Positions 56,410-64,000 of a stretch of DNA of 64,000 nucleotides are shown here, in pieces (the stretch's first letter is position 1; every line of letters begins with the position of its first letter). This DNA is from Burkholderia lata (GTDB taxonomy: Bacteria; Pseudomonadota; Gammaproteobacteria; Burkholderiales; Burkholderiaceae), in contig NZ_CABVQK010000003.1 in NCBI RefSeq assembly GCF_902499335.1, positions 372,001-436,000 of the forward strand. Reading direction: 5' to 3'. A program made the position numbers and the translations under genes. The notes beneath the pieces are model-generated. The model had not been told where the DNA came from. It saw only the letters and a program-made list of their open reading frames with translations, and searched no databases.

Positions 56410-57079
56410 CGCCCGGCACTCCGTAGCTCGGCGCGGCGGTGGGATTCAGCGCACGCGTCTGGTAGTCCTGCATCTGCGGCCGATAAGCCTGCCACAGCGC
56501 ATCGAGCTGCCCGATCGGATCGGCATCGGCCCAGTCGACGCGCAGGTCGACGATCGGCCAGGTCACGTCACCGGCCACCTTCAGCGCGGCCGAGTGCACC
56601 GGCCCCGCCTCGCCGCCGGCCGCCATCGCCGCATGCATCGCGGCCAGCAGGCGATCGGCGAGCAGGCCGGGCGCCTGCTCGAATGCGCGCGCCATCGCGT
56701 CGATCACGGCCGGCGCAGCCAGCAGGTTGCCGGCCGCCACGCATTGCTCGCCCTGCACCGCGTGATGCGTGCCGAGCGCTTCCTTGCCGGTGAAGCACGC
56801 CGTCTGCCCCTGCCCGTCGATCACCGTGACCTGCCGGTACTGGCTCCAGCCGTTCGCGCTGAGCGCGCGGTCGAGCGCCGCGGCAGGCGCAAGCTGCTCG
56901 TGCTCGATCAGGTCGAGGATCTGCGGCCCGAGCGCCGGCAGCGTGATGTTCTGCGTCGCGACAGCGCCGACGCCCGCGCGCACCCACGGGCAGCGTGCGC
57001 CCACCGCAATGCTCGACGAGCTGATCGCGATCCCGAGCTGGCCCGTCTCCGGGCAACGCCCGACGATGGAGAAAGTCAT
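56402..57079 (-). CDS. DUF1028 protein (probable Ntn-type hydrolase fold)
   Basis: 225 residues. The family pattern is clear: MTFSIVGRCPETGQLGIAISSSSIAVGARCPW at the start, AVATQNITLPALGPQILDLI, and GEQCVAAGNLLA. DUF1028 proteins adopt an Ntn-hydrolase-like fold as I recall, but their reactions are not established; they often occur beside RidA and amidohydrolase genes. The ATG at 57079 is used. Overlaps the deacetylase gene by 8 bp and follows a RidA gene by 8 bp. Confidence 0.85.
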   Translation of the reverse strand: MTFSIVGRCPETGQLGIAISSSSIAVGARCPWVRAGVGAVATQNITLPALGPQILDLIEHEQLAPAAALDRALSANGWSQYRQVTVIDGQGQTACFTGKEALGTHHAVQGEQCVAAGNLLAAPAVIDAMARAFEQAPGLLADRLLAAMHAAMAAGGEAGPVHSAALKVAGDVTWPIVDLRVDWADADPIGQLDALWQAYRPQMQDYQTRALNPTAAPSYGVPGDE

Positions 57080-57087
57080 GTCGCCTC

Positions 57088-57525
57088 CTACGCGCGGTTC
57101 GGCTGCCAGTTGTCCGGGATCACGGCGATCACGTCGATTTCCATCAGCCACTGCGGCTGGCCGAGCGCGGACACGACGAGCCCCGTCGAGATCGGATACA
57201 CGCCCTTCAGCCACTTGCCGACTTCCTGGTACACGGGCTCGCGATAGCGCGGGTCGATCAGGTAGGTCGTCGTCTTCACGATGTGCGTGAGGTCGCTGCC
57301 GGCTTCCTCCAGCAGCTGTTTGACGTTCTTCATCGCCTGCTCGGCCTGCGCGCGCGGATCGCCGAGGCCGATCAGGTTGCCGTCGAAATCGGTGCCGACC
57401 TGGCCGCGCACGTAGACGGTGTTGCCGGCCCGCACGGCCTGGCACAGATCGTTGTCGAGCGTCTGGTTCGGGTAGGTATCCTTCGTGTTGAACATGCGGA
57501 TACGGGTATGGGTGGGTTGGCTCAT
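57088..57525 (-). CDS. RidA/YjgF-family protein (second copy)
   Basis: 145 residues with the Rid fold. It contains ALGQPQWLMEIDVIAVI near the C-terminus and GDPRAQAEQAMKNVKQLLEEAGSDLTHIVKTTTYLIDPRYREPVY in the middle. The sequence is quite unlike the first copy (51720-52106), so the two probably act on different substrates. The ATG at 57525 is used. It is 8 bp upstream of the DUF1028 gene and 74 bp downstream of the FMO gene, all on the minus strand. Rid proteins hydrolyse reactive enamines/imines. Confidence 0.88.
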   Translation of the reverse strand: MSQPTHTRIRMFNTKDTYPNQTLDNDLCQAVRAGNTVYVRGQVGTDFDGNLIGLGDPRAQAEQAMKNVKQLLEEAGSDLTHIVKTTTYLIDPRYREPVYQEVGKWLKGVYPISTGLVVSALGQPQWLMEIDVIAVIPDNWQPNRA

Positions 57526-57599
57526 CGGAATCCTTCGGTCGTCAAGGTCACGCCGCCGCACCGGATGCGAACGGGGTGCGGCAGGCGGCGTGGGTTCGG

Positions 57600-58940
57600 T
57601 CAGTTCACCGCGTCGGCAAGCGGCTGCGCGTGGGCGTGAGTCGCGGCGCCGTCCTGCTCCGCGTGCGATGTCGAGCGGCGCTGCGATGCGTCGTGGTAGT
57701 CGAGGTAGGTACGCTGGATCGCGATGTGATCGGCGATGTGCCGCGCGTCGTGCCACACGCCCCAGATGAAGCTGGAGCCGCGCCGCGACAGCCACGGCAG
57801 CCCGAGGAAATAGATGCCCGGCTCCTTCGACACGCCGCGCTGGTGCTGCGGCTTGCCGTTGTCGGCGAACGCGTCGACCTTCAGCCAGCCATAGTCGACC
57901 GCATAGCCCGTTGCCCAGATGATCGACGTGACGCCCGCGCCGGCGAGGTCGAGCGCGAGGATCGGATGCGCGACGCACTCGGGGTTCGGCAGGATGTGGC
58001 GCGCTTCGGGTTCTTCCGGCAGGTCGAGGCCGTTGCGCGCCGCATAGGCATCGGCCGCGTCGAGCAGCGACAGGTAGTTTTCGTCGCCGCGCGCGAGATT
58101 GATCGCGAGATCGCGTTCGAACACGGCCACGCCGCCATCGAACGACTTCGTCAGCCCGACGAGCGTCACGCCCTGGTTCGCGAGCCTGCGGAAATCCACC
58201 GTATGGCCGCCGCGCGCGCCGCTCACCGCGATCGTCACGTGTTCGCGGCCGGGTGTCGCGACTTCCTTGTCCCATTCGCCGAGCACGCCGAGCCACCAGC
58301 AGAAATCGCGGCCGCGATACGCGCGCGGCGGACGATCGTGCGGGCCGACCGACAGGTACACCTGCCGGCCCGCGCGCTGCAGTTCGTCGGCGATCTGCAC
58401 GCCCGACGAACCCGCGCCGACCACCAGCACCGCGCCGTCCGGAAGCTGGCCCGGGTTGCGATAGTCGGCGGAATGGAGCTGCACGAGGCGCGCGTCGTCC
58501 GGCGCGATCGGCGGAATCACCGGGCGCTGGAACGGCCCCGTCGCGACGACCACGCGGTTTGCCTCGATCGTGCCGTCGGACGTCTCGACGACGAAACCCG
58601 GCTTACCTGTATTGCGCACGACCTTCTTGACCTCGACGCCCGTGCGGATCGGCGCGTTGAACTTGCGCGCATATGCTTCGAAGTAGTCCGCGACCTGGTC
58701 TTTCGACGCGAACGCGTCAGGATCGAGGCCGTCGAATTCGAGGCCGGGGAAGCGGTCGTGCCACACGGGGCCGTTCGCGACCAGCGAATCCCAGCGCCCG
58801 GTGCGCCAGCGTTCGGCAATTCGACTGCGCTCCAGCACGAGATGCGGTACGCCCAGCTTGCCCAGGTGCTCGCTCATGGCCACGCCGGCCTGACCGGCGC
58901 CGACGACGAGCGTATCGATTGAGGTTGTTTCGACTGCCAC
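57600..58940 (-). CDS. Flavin-containing monooxygenase
   Basis: 446 residues, FMO/CzcO-like. Residues 8-40 contain the FAD site (TLVVGAGQAGVAMSEHL), and VLVVGAGSSGVQIADEL is the NADPH site near residue 170; the FMO fingerprint between them reads FHAxxxR-like as SADYRNPG here. The C-terminal third ends with a His/Ala-rich tail. Start is a GTG at 58940 with GGAGA upstream. It is first in transcription order of the run FMO - RidA - DUF1028 - M20 hydrolase, suggesting oxidation of a heteroatom compound followed by imine and amide hydrolysis. Confidence 0.9.
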   Translation of the reverse strand: MAVETTSIDTLVVGAGQAGVAMSEHLGKLGVPHLVLERSRIAERWRTGRWDSLVANGPVWHDRFPGLEFDGLDPDAFASKDQVADYFEAYARKFNAPIRTGVEVKKVVRNTGKPGFVVETSDGTIEANRVVVATGPFQRPVIPPIAPDDARLVQLHSADYRNPGQLPDGAVLVVGAGSSGVQIADELQRAGRQVYLSVGPHDRPPRAYRGRDFCWWLGVLGEWDKEVATPGREHVTIAVSGARGGHTVDFRRLANQGVTLVGLTKSFDGGVAVFERDLAINLARGDENYLSLLDAADAYAARNGLDLPEEPEARHILPNPECVAHPILALDLAGAGVTSIIWATGYAVDYGWLKVDAFADNGKPQHQRGVSKEPGIYFLGLPWLSRRGSSFIWGVWHDARHIADHIAIQRTYLDYHDASQRRSTSHAEQDGAATHAHAQPLADAVN

Positions 58941-59001
58941 GGCTGTCTCCTTCTGAAGTGCGGCTCAGTGCGACGCTCGTGCTGTCGCGTGAGTTGGAAT
59001 G

Positions 59002-59070
59002 GAGACATTCTGCTGATGCGCAGGCGGGCGCGAAATGATGATTTTTGTTGGTGTTGACGAGAAAAAAGCT
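59002..59070 (+). repeat. Direct repeat, copy 1, upstream of the FMO gene
   Basis: Starts GAGACATTC-T-GCTGA, contains CGCGAAATGATG and ends TTGACG…AAAAA. About three quarters of positions match copy 2 at 59727-59795. It lies 62 bp upstream of the FMO start, so it may be part of that promoter. Confidence 0.6.
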
Positions 59071-59726
59071 GGGGGTGGGGGAATATGGGCGGTGGGCGGT
59101 GCCGGAAGAGCCGTTCAAGGTGAAGTACCTGCGGACAAGACATCAGCGCATCGCACACCAGCGCACGCCCCTTTCGTCGCACTGCCCGCTACACGCCCGC
59201 CGCAGGCATCGGGCCGGCCCATCTCAGGCTAATTACGCGCGCCCTACGTCGCGATGTAACCGATTCCACTCCTGATCTGGAACCCCATGTGCGATGTTCG
59301 GATCGCTATGCCCGGATCGTTTTCGCCGCCTGCCCGGCCATCAGCGACCATGATTCGGACCCGGCAAATCGTGAGGCGCCGCATACGCAGTGAATATTCC
59401 AGTCGTGCCGCTCACCACGTCGCTCGAATCCATGTTCAGGAAGCGGCCGTTGACCTCGACGCGGAATTTGTACGGCGAATCGCGCGCTTCGGGCGGACAG
59501 GTAGCGGCTGCCGGATCTTCAACCGCCCTTTCCTGATCCCGCGCGCGCCGTTGCAGCAACCGTTAGAGTGGCGCTCCCCGCGCCGGCAAGCATGAAGAAA
59601 TCGAGGTAGTCCATCAGCCCCGTCGCTACGAAGACCAAGCACTTGGGTACGCGCCAGTACGTTGCTGCTGATGGCTGGCCTGCTGTATCTGCCGTGGCTG
59701 TCCGCCGAAACCGCCTGGTTGGAGTT

Positions 59727-59795
59727 GAGACATTCCGCTGACAGACCGCCTTGCGCGAAATGATGTTTCTTTGTGGGTATTGACGGCCAAAAAGG
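59727..59795 (+). repeat. Direct repeat, copy 2
   Basis: Same ~69-bp sequence as 59002-59070 in the same direction, 725 bp away. It now stands before decayed sequence; the gene it once served may have been lost. Confidence 0.6.
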
Positions 59796-59854
59796 CCTTT
59801 GCTGGCCAACTCGCAGCTACGTTGACGAAACCCGGTCACGGACACCGCCTCGAC

Positions 59855-60358
59855 TCAATGCCCGCCGTTGATTTCCGTATCTTCGAAGGCCAGATGCTCG
59901 AAATAGCTCCCGGTGAAATCGACGTCCAGTCCCTTGAGACCGTGAGCTTCAACCGTGGTGCCTGTACAGTCCAGCACCTGCACCGAATGCCACGTGTTGC
60001 CGTCGAACCTGACACCGTTCCACTTGCATCCGAGAAATTTCACGCCGTTGAACGTGCTGCCCTGAAAGGCGGCGTCATTGAAGCTGCAATCGACGAATGT
60101 GCATCCGGAAATCGCAATCCCGGCAAAATCGCAACCTGCGAACGTGCAGGCCGAGAACCGGCAGCCCGTCCAGCCGGCTTGCCGGAATGACGTGCCGGCG
60201 AAACTGCTACCGTTGAAACTGCTGCCGGCAAATTGCGCGAGACCCAGATCGAGGCCGGCGTAGGCCGAACTGTCTGCCTGACCAGACAGTCCCGCGGGCG
60301 CACCGCCCGCGCCCTTGCGCCACTGATCGTGTTTGTAGATGATTTCAGAACTGCTCAT
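59855..60358 (-). CDS. Pentapeptide-repeat-like protein
   Basis: 167 residues. From about 45 to 115 a series of five-residue units of type A(D/N)LxX appears in degenerate form (FAGSSFNGSSFAGTSF … CRFSACTFAGCDFAG … CTFVDCSFNDAAFQGSTFNGVKF), which gives a right-handed beta-helix. Such proteins serve as immunity or accessory factors in toxin modules. Its start overlaps the stop of the small membrane-protein gene by 4 bp. The module context (phospholipase D-like effector, Sel1 lipoprotein) makes an immunity or adaptor role plausible but unproven. Confidence 0.85.
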   Translation of the reverse strand: MSSSEIIYKHDQWRKGAGGAPAGLSGQADSSAYAGLDLGLAQFAGSSFNGSSFAGTSFRQAGWTGCRFSACTFAGCDFAGIAISGCTFVDCSFNDAAFQGSTFNGVKFLGCKWNGVRFDGNTWHSVQVLDCTGTTVEAHGLKGLDVDFTGSYFEHLAFEDTEINGGH

Positions 60359-60657
60359 CGATCTGCTTCCCGGTGCGCGGGAGCCACGGCATCGGTCTCA
60401 TCCTTGTCCGAGTGCTGTTCCTCGTCATCGTCGCCGGATGTTGCCGAACCCCGGCTGGCGAACCATGCGACCACGCCACCCAAAGCAAGCAGCGGACCGA
60501 GAAACAGGAAATTCTCGATCGCGAAATCGCTCACATCGTGCGAACCGTAGCTACCTCCGCTGATCTGGGCCACGGAGCCCATTGCCGCGATCGCACCCCA
60601 GGCGGCCAGGATCAGACCGCCGACACACACCGTCGCGGCAATCGTCGATTTACGCAT
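60355..60657 (-). CDS. Small membrane protein with two helices
   Basis: 100 residues. Transmembrane helices at about 8-28 (AATVCVGGLILAAWGAIAAM) and 48-68 (NFLFLGPLLALGGVVAWFA), then a strongly acidic tail with DDDEEQHSDKDE. The start at 60657 has GGCGGAG upstream. Overlaps the pentapeptide-protein gene by 4 bp and follows the Sel1-lipoprotein gene by 10 bp, so all belong to one operon with the effector gene. No family is recognised. Confidence 0.75.
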   Translation of the reverse strand: MRKSTIAATVCVGGLILAAWGAIAAMGSVAQISGGSYGSHDVSDFAIENFLFLGPLLALGGVVAWFASRGSATSGDDDEEQHSDKDETDAVAPAHREADR

Positions 60658-60667
60658 CTCCGCCCCC

Positions 60668-62323
60668 TCAAGCGTTCTCGGACGCGTTGCCGACGCTGAC
60701 CTGAGGCAGCTTCGCGAACCCCAGGTGATTGGCCTCGTTCCACCACGTCCACGTCACGTCAGCCGGCGATACGTCCAGATGCGTCGCCCGCGGATCGGGG
60801 AACGTATCGCCCTGCATGACGTACGCCTGGCGATACCACTGGTTGAACGTGGCCGCCCGAGGATGATCGCCTGCCACATCGGCTTGCCAGATGCCCGTCA
60901 CCGGGCACGCACGCGTGCCGCGACACCGGATGGCCGGGTCGGGAAATTCGGCGGCGCGCACGATGCCCTGCGTGACGCGCGGATGCGATTCCACCGTTTG
61001 CGCGGGCATGGGAATCACGTCACCGACATAGTGGAAGAAGATGCGGCCATCCTCCGGCATCAAACCGGGGCGGCTCCGATCGAACAGCTCCTCCTTCCGG
61101 TAATGCATCGGTAGCTGAGCCATATTCCATGCGAGGTGACGATCGGCGACCGGATATTTCAGTTGTGCCAGCCAGTAACCACCGACAGGAGCGGCAGTCG
61201 TTTCCGCCTGCGGAGGCACGGTGACCTGCGGCTTCTCCGGCAGCATGTAGCCATCGGGCACGTGCGCGCGGCCCGTATGCAGCGACACGGGGTGCACGGC
61301 GGGCTTGACCGGCGACGCCGGCGCGGACGTCACCGCCTTCGCCGCGTTGATCAACGTCTCCTTGTTGCCGTCCCACTTGGGCAGTTTGGCGGGCGGAAGC
61401 GGCACCACCTTGTCCAGGTTCGGCAGACGCAGGTCGGGGTCGCGCTCGAGGCGATCGGCAAGGACACCGTAGCGCTCGGCGCGGGCTTCATCCTTGACAT
61501 GGCCGACCAGCGCGTCCCCCTTGCCAAACGACGCACTCAACCATCCCGCACTCTCGGCACTGCCGAATTTCACGCCCGCATGCAGCGTCTTGAGCGCACG
61601 TTCGTTGTTCTCGCTCAACTCGGCTCGATCACCCGTAATCGTCGTTCCCAACTCATATGCTGCACTTCCGTTGCCCTGTGCGACCGCACATTCAAGCATC
61701 TGGAGTGCGATCTTGCGGTTGCCCCAGAAACCCGCCTTGGGATCATCATAGAGCGCGTCCATCTTGCCACCCAGATACGCCATCGCACTTGGGCTGCCCA
61801 TATCGGCGGCCAATTGCCAGAATGCATAGGCGCGGCTGGCATCCTGCGTTACGCCCATCCCGTTCATGTGATACGTACCCATCAGATCGTAAGCCGCCGG
61901 AATACCCAGTTTCATCGCCTGTTCGGTGATCTGCACGGCATGTTCGGAATCACGATCCACCCCCTGCCCCTGGGCGTAGGCATTCGCCAGATTCAGCATT
62001 GCCTTCCAGTGCTTGCGCTCGGCCGCCTTCGTCCACAAATCGACAGCGCCCTTGTAATCGCGCTGGTTCGGCCACAACAGCGCGCTGGTCAACGCCATTG
62101 CCTGCTGGTTCCATCGATCGGCCTCGGGGTCGAGGGGGGGAACCACGTCAACCTCGTGCTTGCACTCAAATGCTGTGCGATGAGGGTTGAAGGCGGTCAA
62201 CGACATGTTGCGAGGAAGAGAATCGTTCATTGAGCAGGCTGCACATGCAAGGAACAGGAAAGCAGAAACTAACCGGGTCAAGCCGATACGGTTGGTGGGA
62301 GTCGATCGCAATTGATTTAGCAC
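60668..62323 (-). CDS. Sel1-repeat lipoprotein, probable immunity protein
   Basis: 551 residues from a GTG at 62323. A lipoprotein signal ends with LACAACS (Cys30). Sel1-like helical repeats run over about 90-240 (KHWKAMLNLANAYAQGQGV … AAYDLMGTYHMNGMGV … SAMAYLGGKMD), followed by a Pro/Lys linker and a C-terminal domain that could be DUF6396-like by recollection. Sel1 lipoproteins of this type neutralise periplasm-acting phospholipase D effectors (Tle5/PldA) of type VI secretion. It starts 16 bp after the effector's stop, so effector and immunity are co-transcribed. Confidence 0.85.
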   Translation of the reverse strand: MLNQLRSTPTNRIGLTRLVSAFLFLACAACSMNDSLPRNMSLTAFNPHRTAFECKHEVDVVPPLDPEADRWNQQAMALTSALLWPNQRDYKGAVDLWTKAAERKHWKAMLNLANAYAQGQGVDRDSEHAVQITEQAMKLGIPAAYDLMGTYHMNGMGVTQDASRAYAFWQLAADMGSPSAMAYLGGKMDALYDDPKAGFWGNRKIALQMLECAVAQGNGSAAYELGTTITGDRAELSENNERALKTLHAGVKFGSAESAGWLSASFGKGDALVGHVKDEARAERYGVLADRLERDPDLRLPNLDKVVPLPPAKLPKWDGNKETLINAAKAVTSAPASPVKPAVHPVSLHTGRAHVPDGYMLPEKPQVTVPPQAETTAAPVGGYWLAQLKYPVADRHLAWNMAQLPMHYRKEELFDRSRPGLMPEDGRIFFHYVGDVIPMPAQTVESHPRVTQGIVRAAEFPDPAIRCRGTRACPVTGIWQADVAGDHPRAATFNQWYRQAYVMQGDTFPDPRATHLDVSPADVTWTWWNEANHLGFAKLPQVSVGNASENA

Positions 62324-62339
62324 GATTTGGGAAACCTAC

Positions 62340-64000
62340 TCAGGATAAGCGAACGCCTGTCGCACGCTCATCATGGAACGGATGCAGGAAGCCGGTCGGC
62401 GCATCACCCTTCTTTCGGGCAAGCTCATTGGCCCGCAGCAATTGCACCCAGTTGCGAAACGCTTTTGACATGGCCTGCGGAGTCAACGACGACGGATTGC
62501 AATCCGCTGCATTTCCGGTATGAAGCTTCCACACCCGCTTGCGCAGATCTTCGCTTTTCATAGGGTCGTCGGTTCCCACGTTGATCTCGGCATCCACTGC
62601 CATGCTCCGCAAATTCAGATTGGCACTGCCCAACGTGAAGAAACTGTCGTCGATCACCAGCAGTTTACTGTGGATGTAGATCTCCCTGTACCGGGCCGCG
62701 AATGATTGTGCCTGTAACGGTAGCATCGGCGCCAGATCCGGGTCTGGCAGTTCGCCTTTGGCTTGCTGCTTTTTTACGTAGTCGTCCCAGCGAGCCTGCT
62801 TCTTCTCAGTTTCGGTATTCAGCTTGGAACTGCGCCAATTGTAATCAAATGACCACAGGCTACCGACCAGCGCGCGGATACCCATCTGATCCAGCGATTT
62901 CGTCAGGGACGCCTTGTCACCGAGGTCCTTGGCGCTTTGCGCCGCAGGCGACAGCGGAGCAGGGTAATAGTCGGGGTCGATGCTCGCGCCGCTCGCTTTC
63001 TGACGCTTGACGTAAGCATCCCAGGTTGCCTGCTGCTGCCGGTTGCGCGCGAGTTCGTCTTCCACCGCCTTGTCCTGATTGGGCATCGAAGTGCCATGGC
63101 CCAGCACCTTGACCGTATCATGCGTGCGCGGCACCATCTGTGCCCGCTCGGGCGTGGGAATGACAGCCATCACGTGCAAATTCGGTATGTCGGCGGGATT
63201 CTTTCCGGCCGCCTGGCTGCATGACAGAAACTCAGCTCGCAATTCCTTCAGCTTCGTCGGCCACTCGGTATACTGAAAATACTGGTTCTCGATGTAGATA
63301 TAGCTGCGCGCAAACGACGTCGCCTGGTTATACAAGGCCTTGACGGATTTGTCCTTTTCTTCAGGCTGCGTACGGACAATTTGCGCACGCTGGCACGGCG
63401 TGCCGAGATTCTGCGTCAATCCCGGGGGCACCTTTTTGAAATCGTGCGTTCGCGACAGGTTCGTGCCCTTGCCCTTGGCACGGTTCCACGCGTCGGTAAA
63501 GTTCTTGCTCACCGCCACCAGCGCCTCACCCCGAATCCGACTTGCATAGTCCTGGTAAGGCTTGAGGCCCGGCTCCGTGTCATTGGCCCCTTCCCACGCC
63601 TCACCACGGCGTGGATCATTGAAGAGGTGCTGCTGCGTGTCCCAATAGTCCGTCACGCTATTCAGCCCCATCACGTAGCCGACGGCGTGCACGCCGCCTT
63701 CATGGTCGTAATCGATCAGGATAGTCTTCTGATGGTCGGTGGCCACCTTCTCCAGCCCCAGTACCTCGGTGAAATCACGTTTGCCCGGCTCGCTCTTCAG
63801 GCTTTCATGGACGTCCTTGCTGCTGCCGTCCCGCGTACGAATCGACAGGTTGGGCAGCCGGCCGGCAAACGCATCGTCATACCATCGCGAATTGAAATCC
63901 TCGCGCCGTTCCCGCGGAGTCTGCGGTTGAGGCGGATTCTCGGTCGGCAAATAGATACCGCCTGCCATGGCGACCTCCATGGCCATCTTCTCTTCATAGT
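62340..64000 (-). CDS. Phospholipase D-like T6SS effector (5' end outside window)
   Basis: At least 553 residues; the frame stays open to the right edge with no clear start, so the N-terminus lies beyond the window (an ATG at 63986 is internal or a possible start). Two HxKx4D motifs of the phospholipase D superfamily are present: DHQKTILIDYD (His, Lys, Asp at 85, 87, 92 counting from 63986) and YIHSKLLVIDD near residue 439, followed by GSANLNLRSM. This arrangement suits the Tle5 (PldA-like) effectors of type VI secretion, which cleave phosphatidylethanolamine. The neighbouring Sel1 lipoprotein fits as immunity partner. Confidence 0.87.
   Translation of the reverse strand, partial: YEEKMAMEVAMAGGIYLPTENPPQPQTPRERREDFNSRWYDDAFAGRLPNLSIRTRDGSSKDVHESLKSEPGKRDFTEVLGLEKVATDHQKTILIDYDHEGGVHAVGYVMGLNSVTDYWDTQQHLFNDPRRGEAWEGANDTEPGLKPYQDYASRIRGEALVAVSKNFTDAWNRAKGKGTNLSRTHDFKKVPPGLTQNLGTPCQRAQIVRTQPEEKDKSVKALYNQATSFARSYIYIENQYFQYTEWPTKLKELRAEFLSCSQAAGKNPADIPNLHVMAVIPTPERAQMVPRTHDTVKVLGHGTSMPNQDKAVEDELARNRQQQATWDAYVKRQKASGASIDPDYYPAPLSPAAQSAKDLGDKASLTKSLDQMGIRALVGSLWSFDYNWRSSKLNTETEKKQARWDDYVKKQQAKGELPDPDLAPMLPLQAQSFAARYREIYIHSKLLVIDDSFFTLGSANLNLRSMAVDAEINVGTDDPMKSEDLRKRVWKLHTGNAADCNPSSLTPQAMSKAFRNWVQLLRANELARKKGDAPTGFLHPFHDERATGVRLS

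Larger units (their letters stand above)
58941..59854. other. Non-coding or decayed region upstream of the FMO operon
   Basis: 914 bp without an intact gene. It holds two direct copies of a ~69-bp sequence (59002-59070 and 59727-59795) and, between them, a broken minus-strand fragment around 59341-59640 with a short plausible segment (YKFRVEVNGRFLNMDSSDVV). A plus-strand hydrophobic fragment ends near 59762. The right copy of the repeat ends in a small palindrome, GGCC-AAAAA-GGCC (59786-59798). Confidence 0.5.

Noticed and set aside
59287-59640. Possible genes on either strand between the repeats upstream of the FMO gene
   Set aside because: Fragments only, with frame breaks and no start site; at best a decayed gene, so not annotated as coding.

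Overview
The window reads as high-GC chromosomal DNA from a Burkholderia, most probably of the B. cepacia complex. The main pointers are a formate dehydrogenase that reads almost like the NADP-preferring enzyme known from that complex, strongly G/C-biased third codon positions, and a scatter of small orphan proteins of a kind common in Burkholderia. No rRNA or tRNA genes and no CRISPR array were seen. Functions rest on motif reading and recalled family resemblance; no database search was run.

Layout. 1-15.2 kb, minus strand: the end of an amidase gene, a LuxR-type regulator, a Na/Pi-cotransporter-like protein with a Tat-exported beta-carbonic anhydrase, then a tight run in the order SYLF lipoprotein, glycine-zipper protein, small secreted protein, RND adaptor, RND pump, outer-membrane factor, PqiA, PqiB, PqiC. 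15.4-20.7 kb: a receiver-only protein, a FixJ-type regulator and its PAS histidine kinase, with two copies of one 12-bp palindrome upstream of the first transcription units, followed by an anion permease and a solute-binding protein. 20.8-22.4 kb: mobile-element debris (a frameshifted Tn3 transposase fragment). A 49-bp sequence lies here in inverted orientation to a copy near 1.95 kb, which itself adjoins a tyrosine-recombinase stub.

22.4-33 kb: small metabolic and regulatory genes (LysR/SDR pair, MFS exporter, HAD phosphatase), stress-type small proteins, a sigma-54 gene with a neighbouring enhancer-binding regulator, and marC. 33.1-34.6 kb: an IS200/IS605-type element with an apparently intact TnpB, a wrecked TnpA and a candidate guide-RNA end. 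34.7-42.1 kb: small orphans, a Rieske/FAD reductase, formate dehydrogenase, a MocR-type regulator, and a PsiE-like gene coupled to a LysR-type DNA-binding domain without its sensor half.

42.4-45.8 kb: a dye-decolourising peroxidase ending in an encapsulin cargo-loading peptide, and the encapsulin shell gene, separated by an opposite-strand GIY-YIG-like gene. 46.3-51.6 kb: a ClpK-type disaggregase and a YdeP-type molybdopterin oxidoreductase. 51.7-58.9 kb: a catabolic-looking group (two RidA proteins, NCS1 permease, LysR regulator, M20 deacetylase, DUF1028 protein, flavin monooxygenase). 59.8-64 kb: a type VI secretion-style phospholipase D effector with a Sel1 lipoprotein, a small membrane protein and a pentapeptide protein as probable immunity or accessory partners; the effector gene runs off the right edge.
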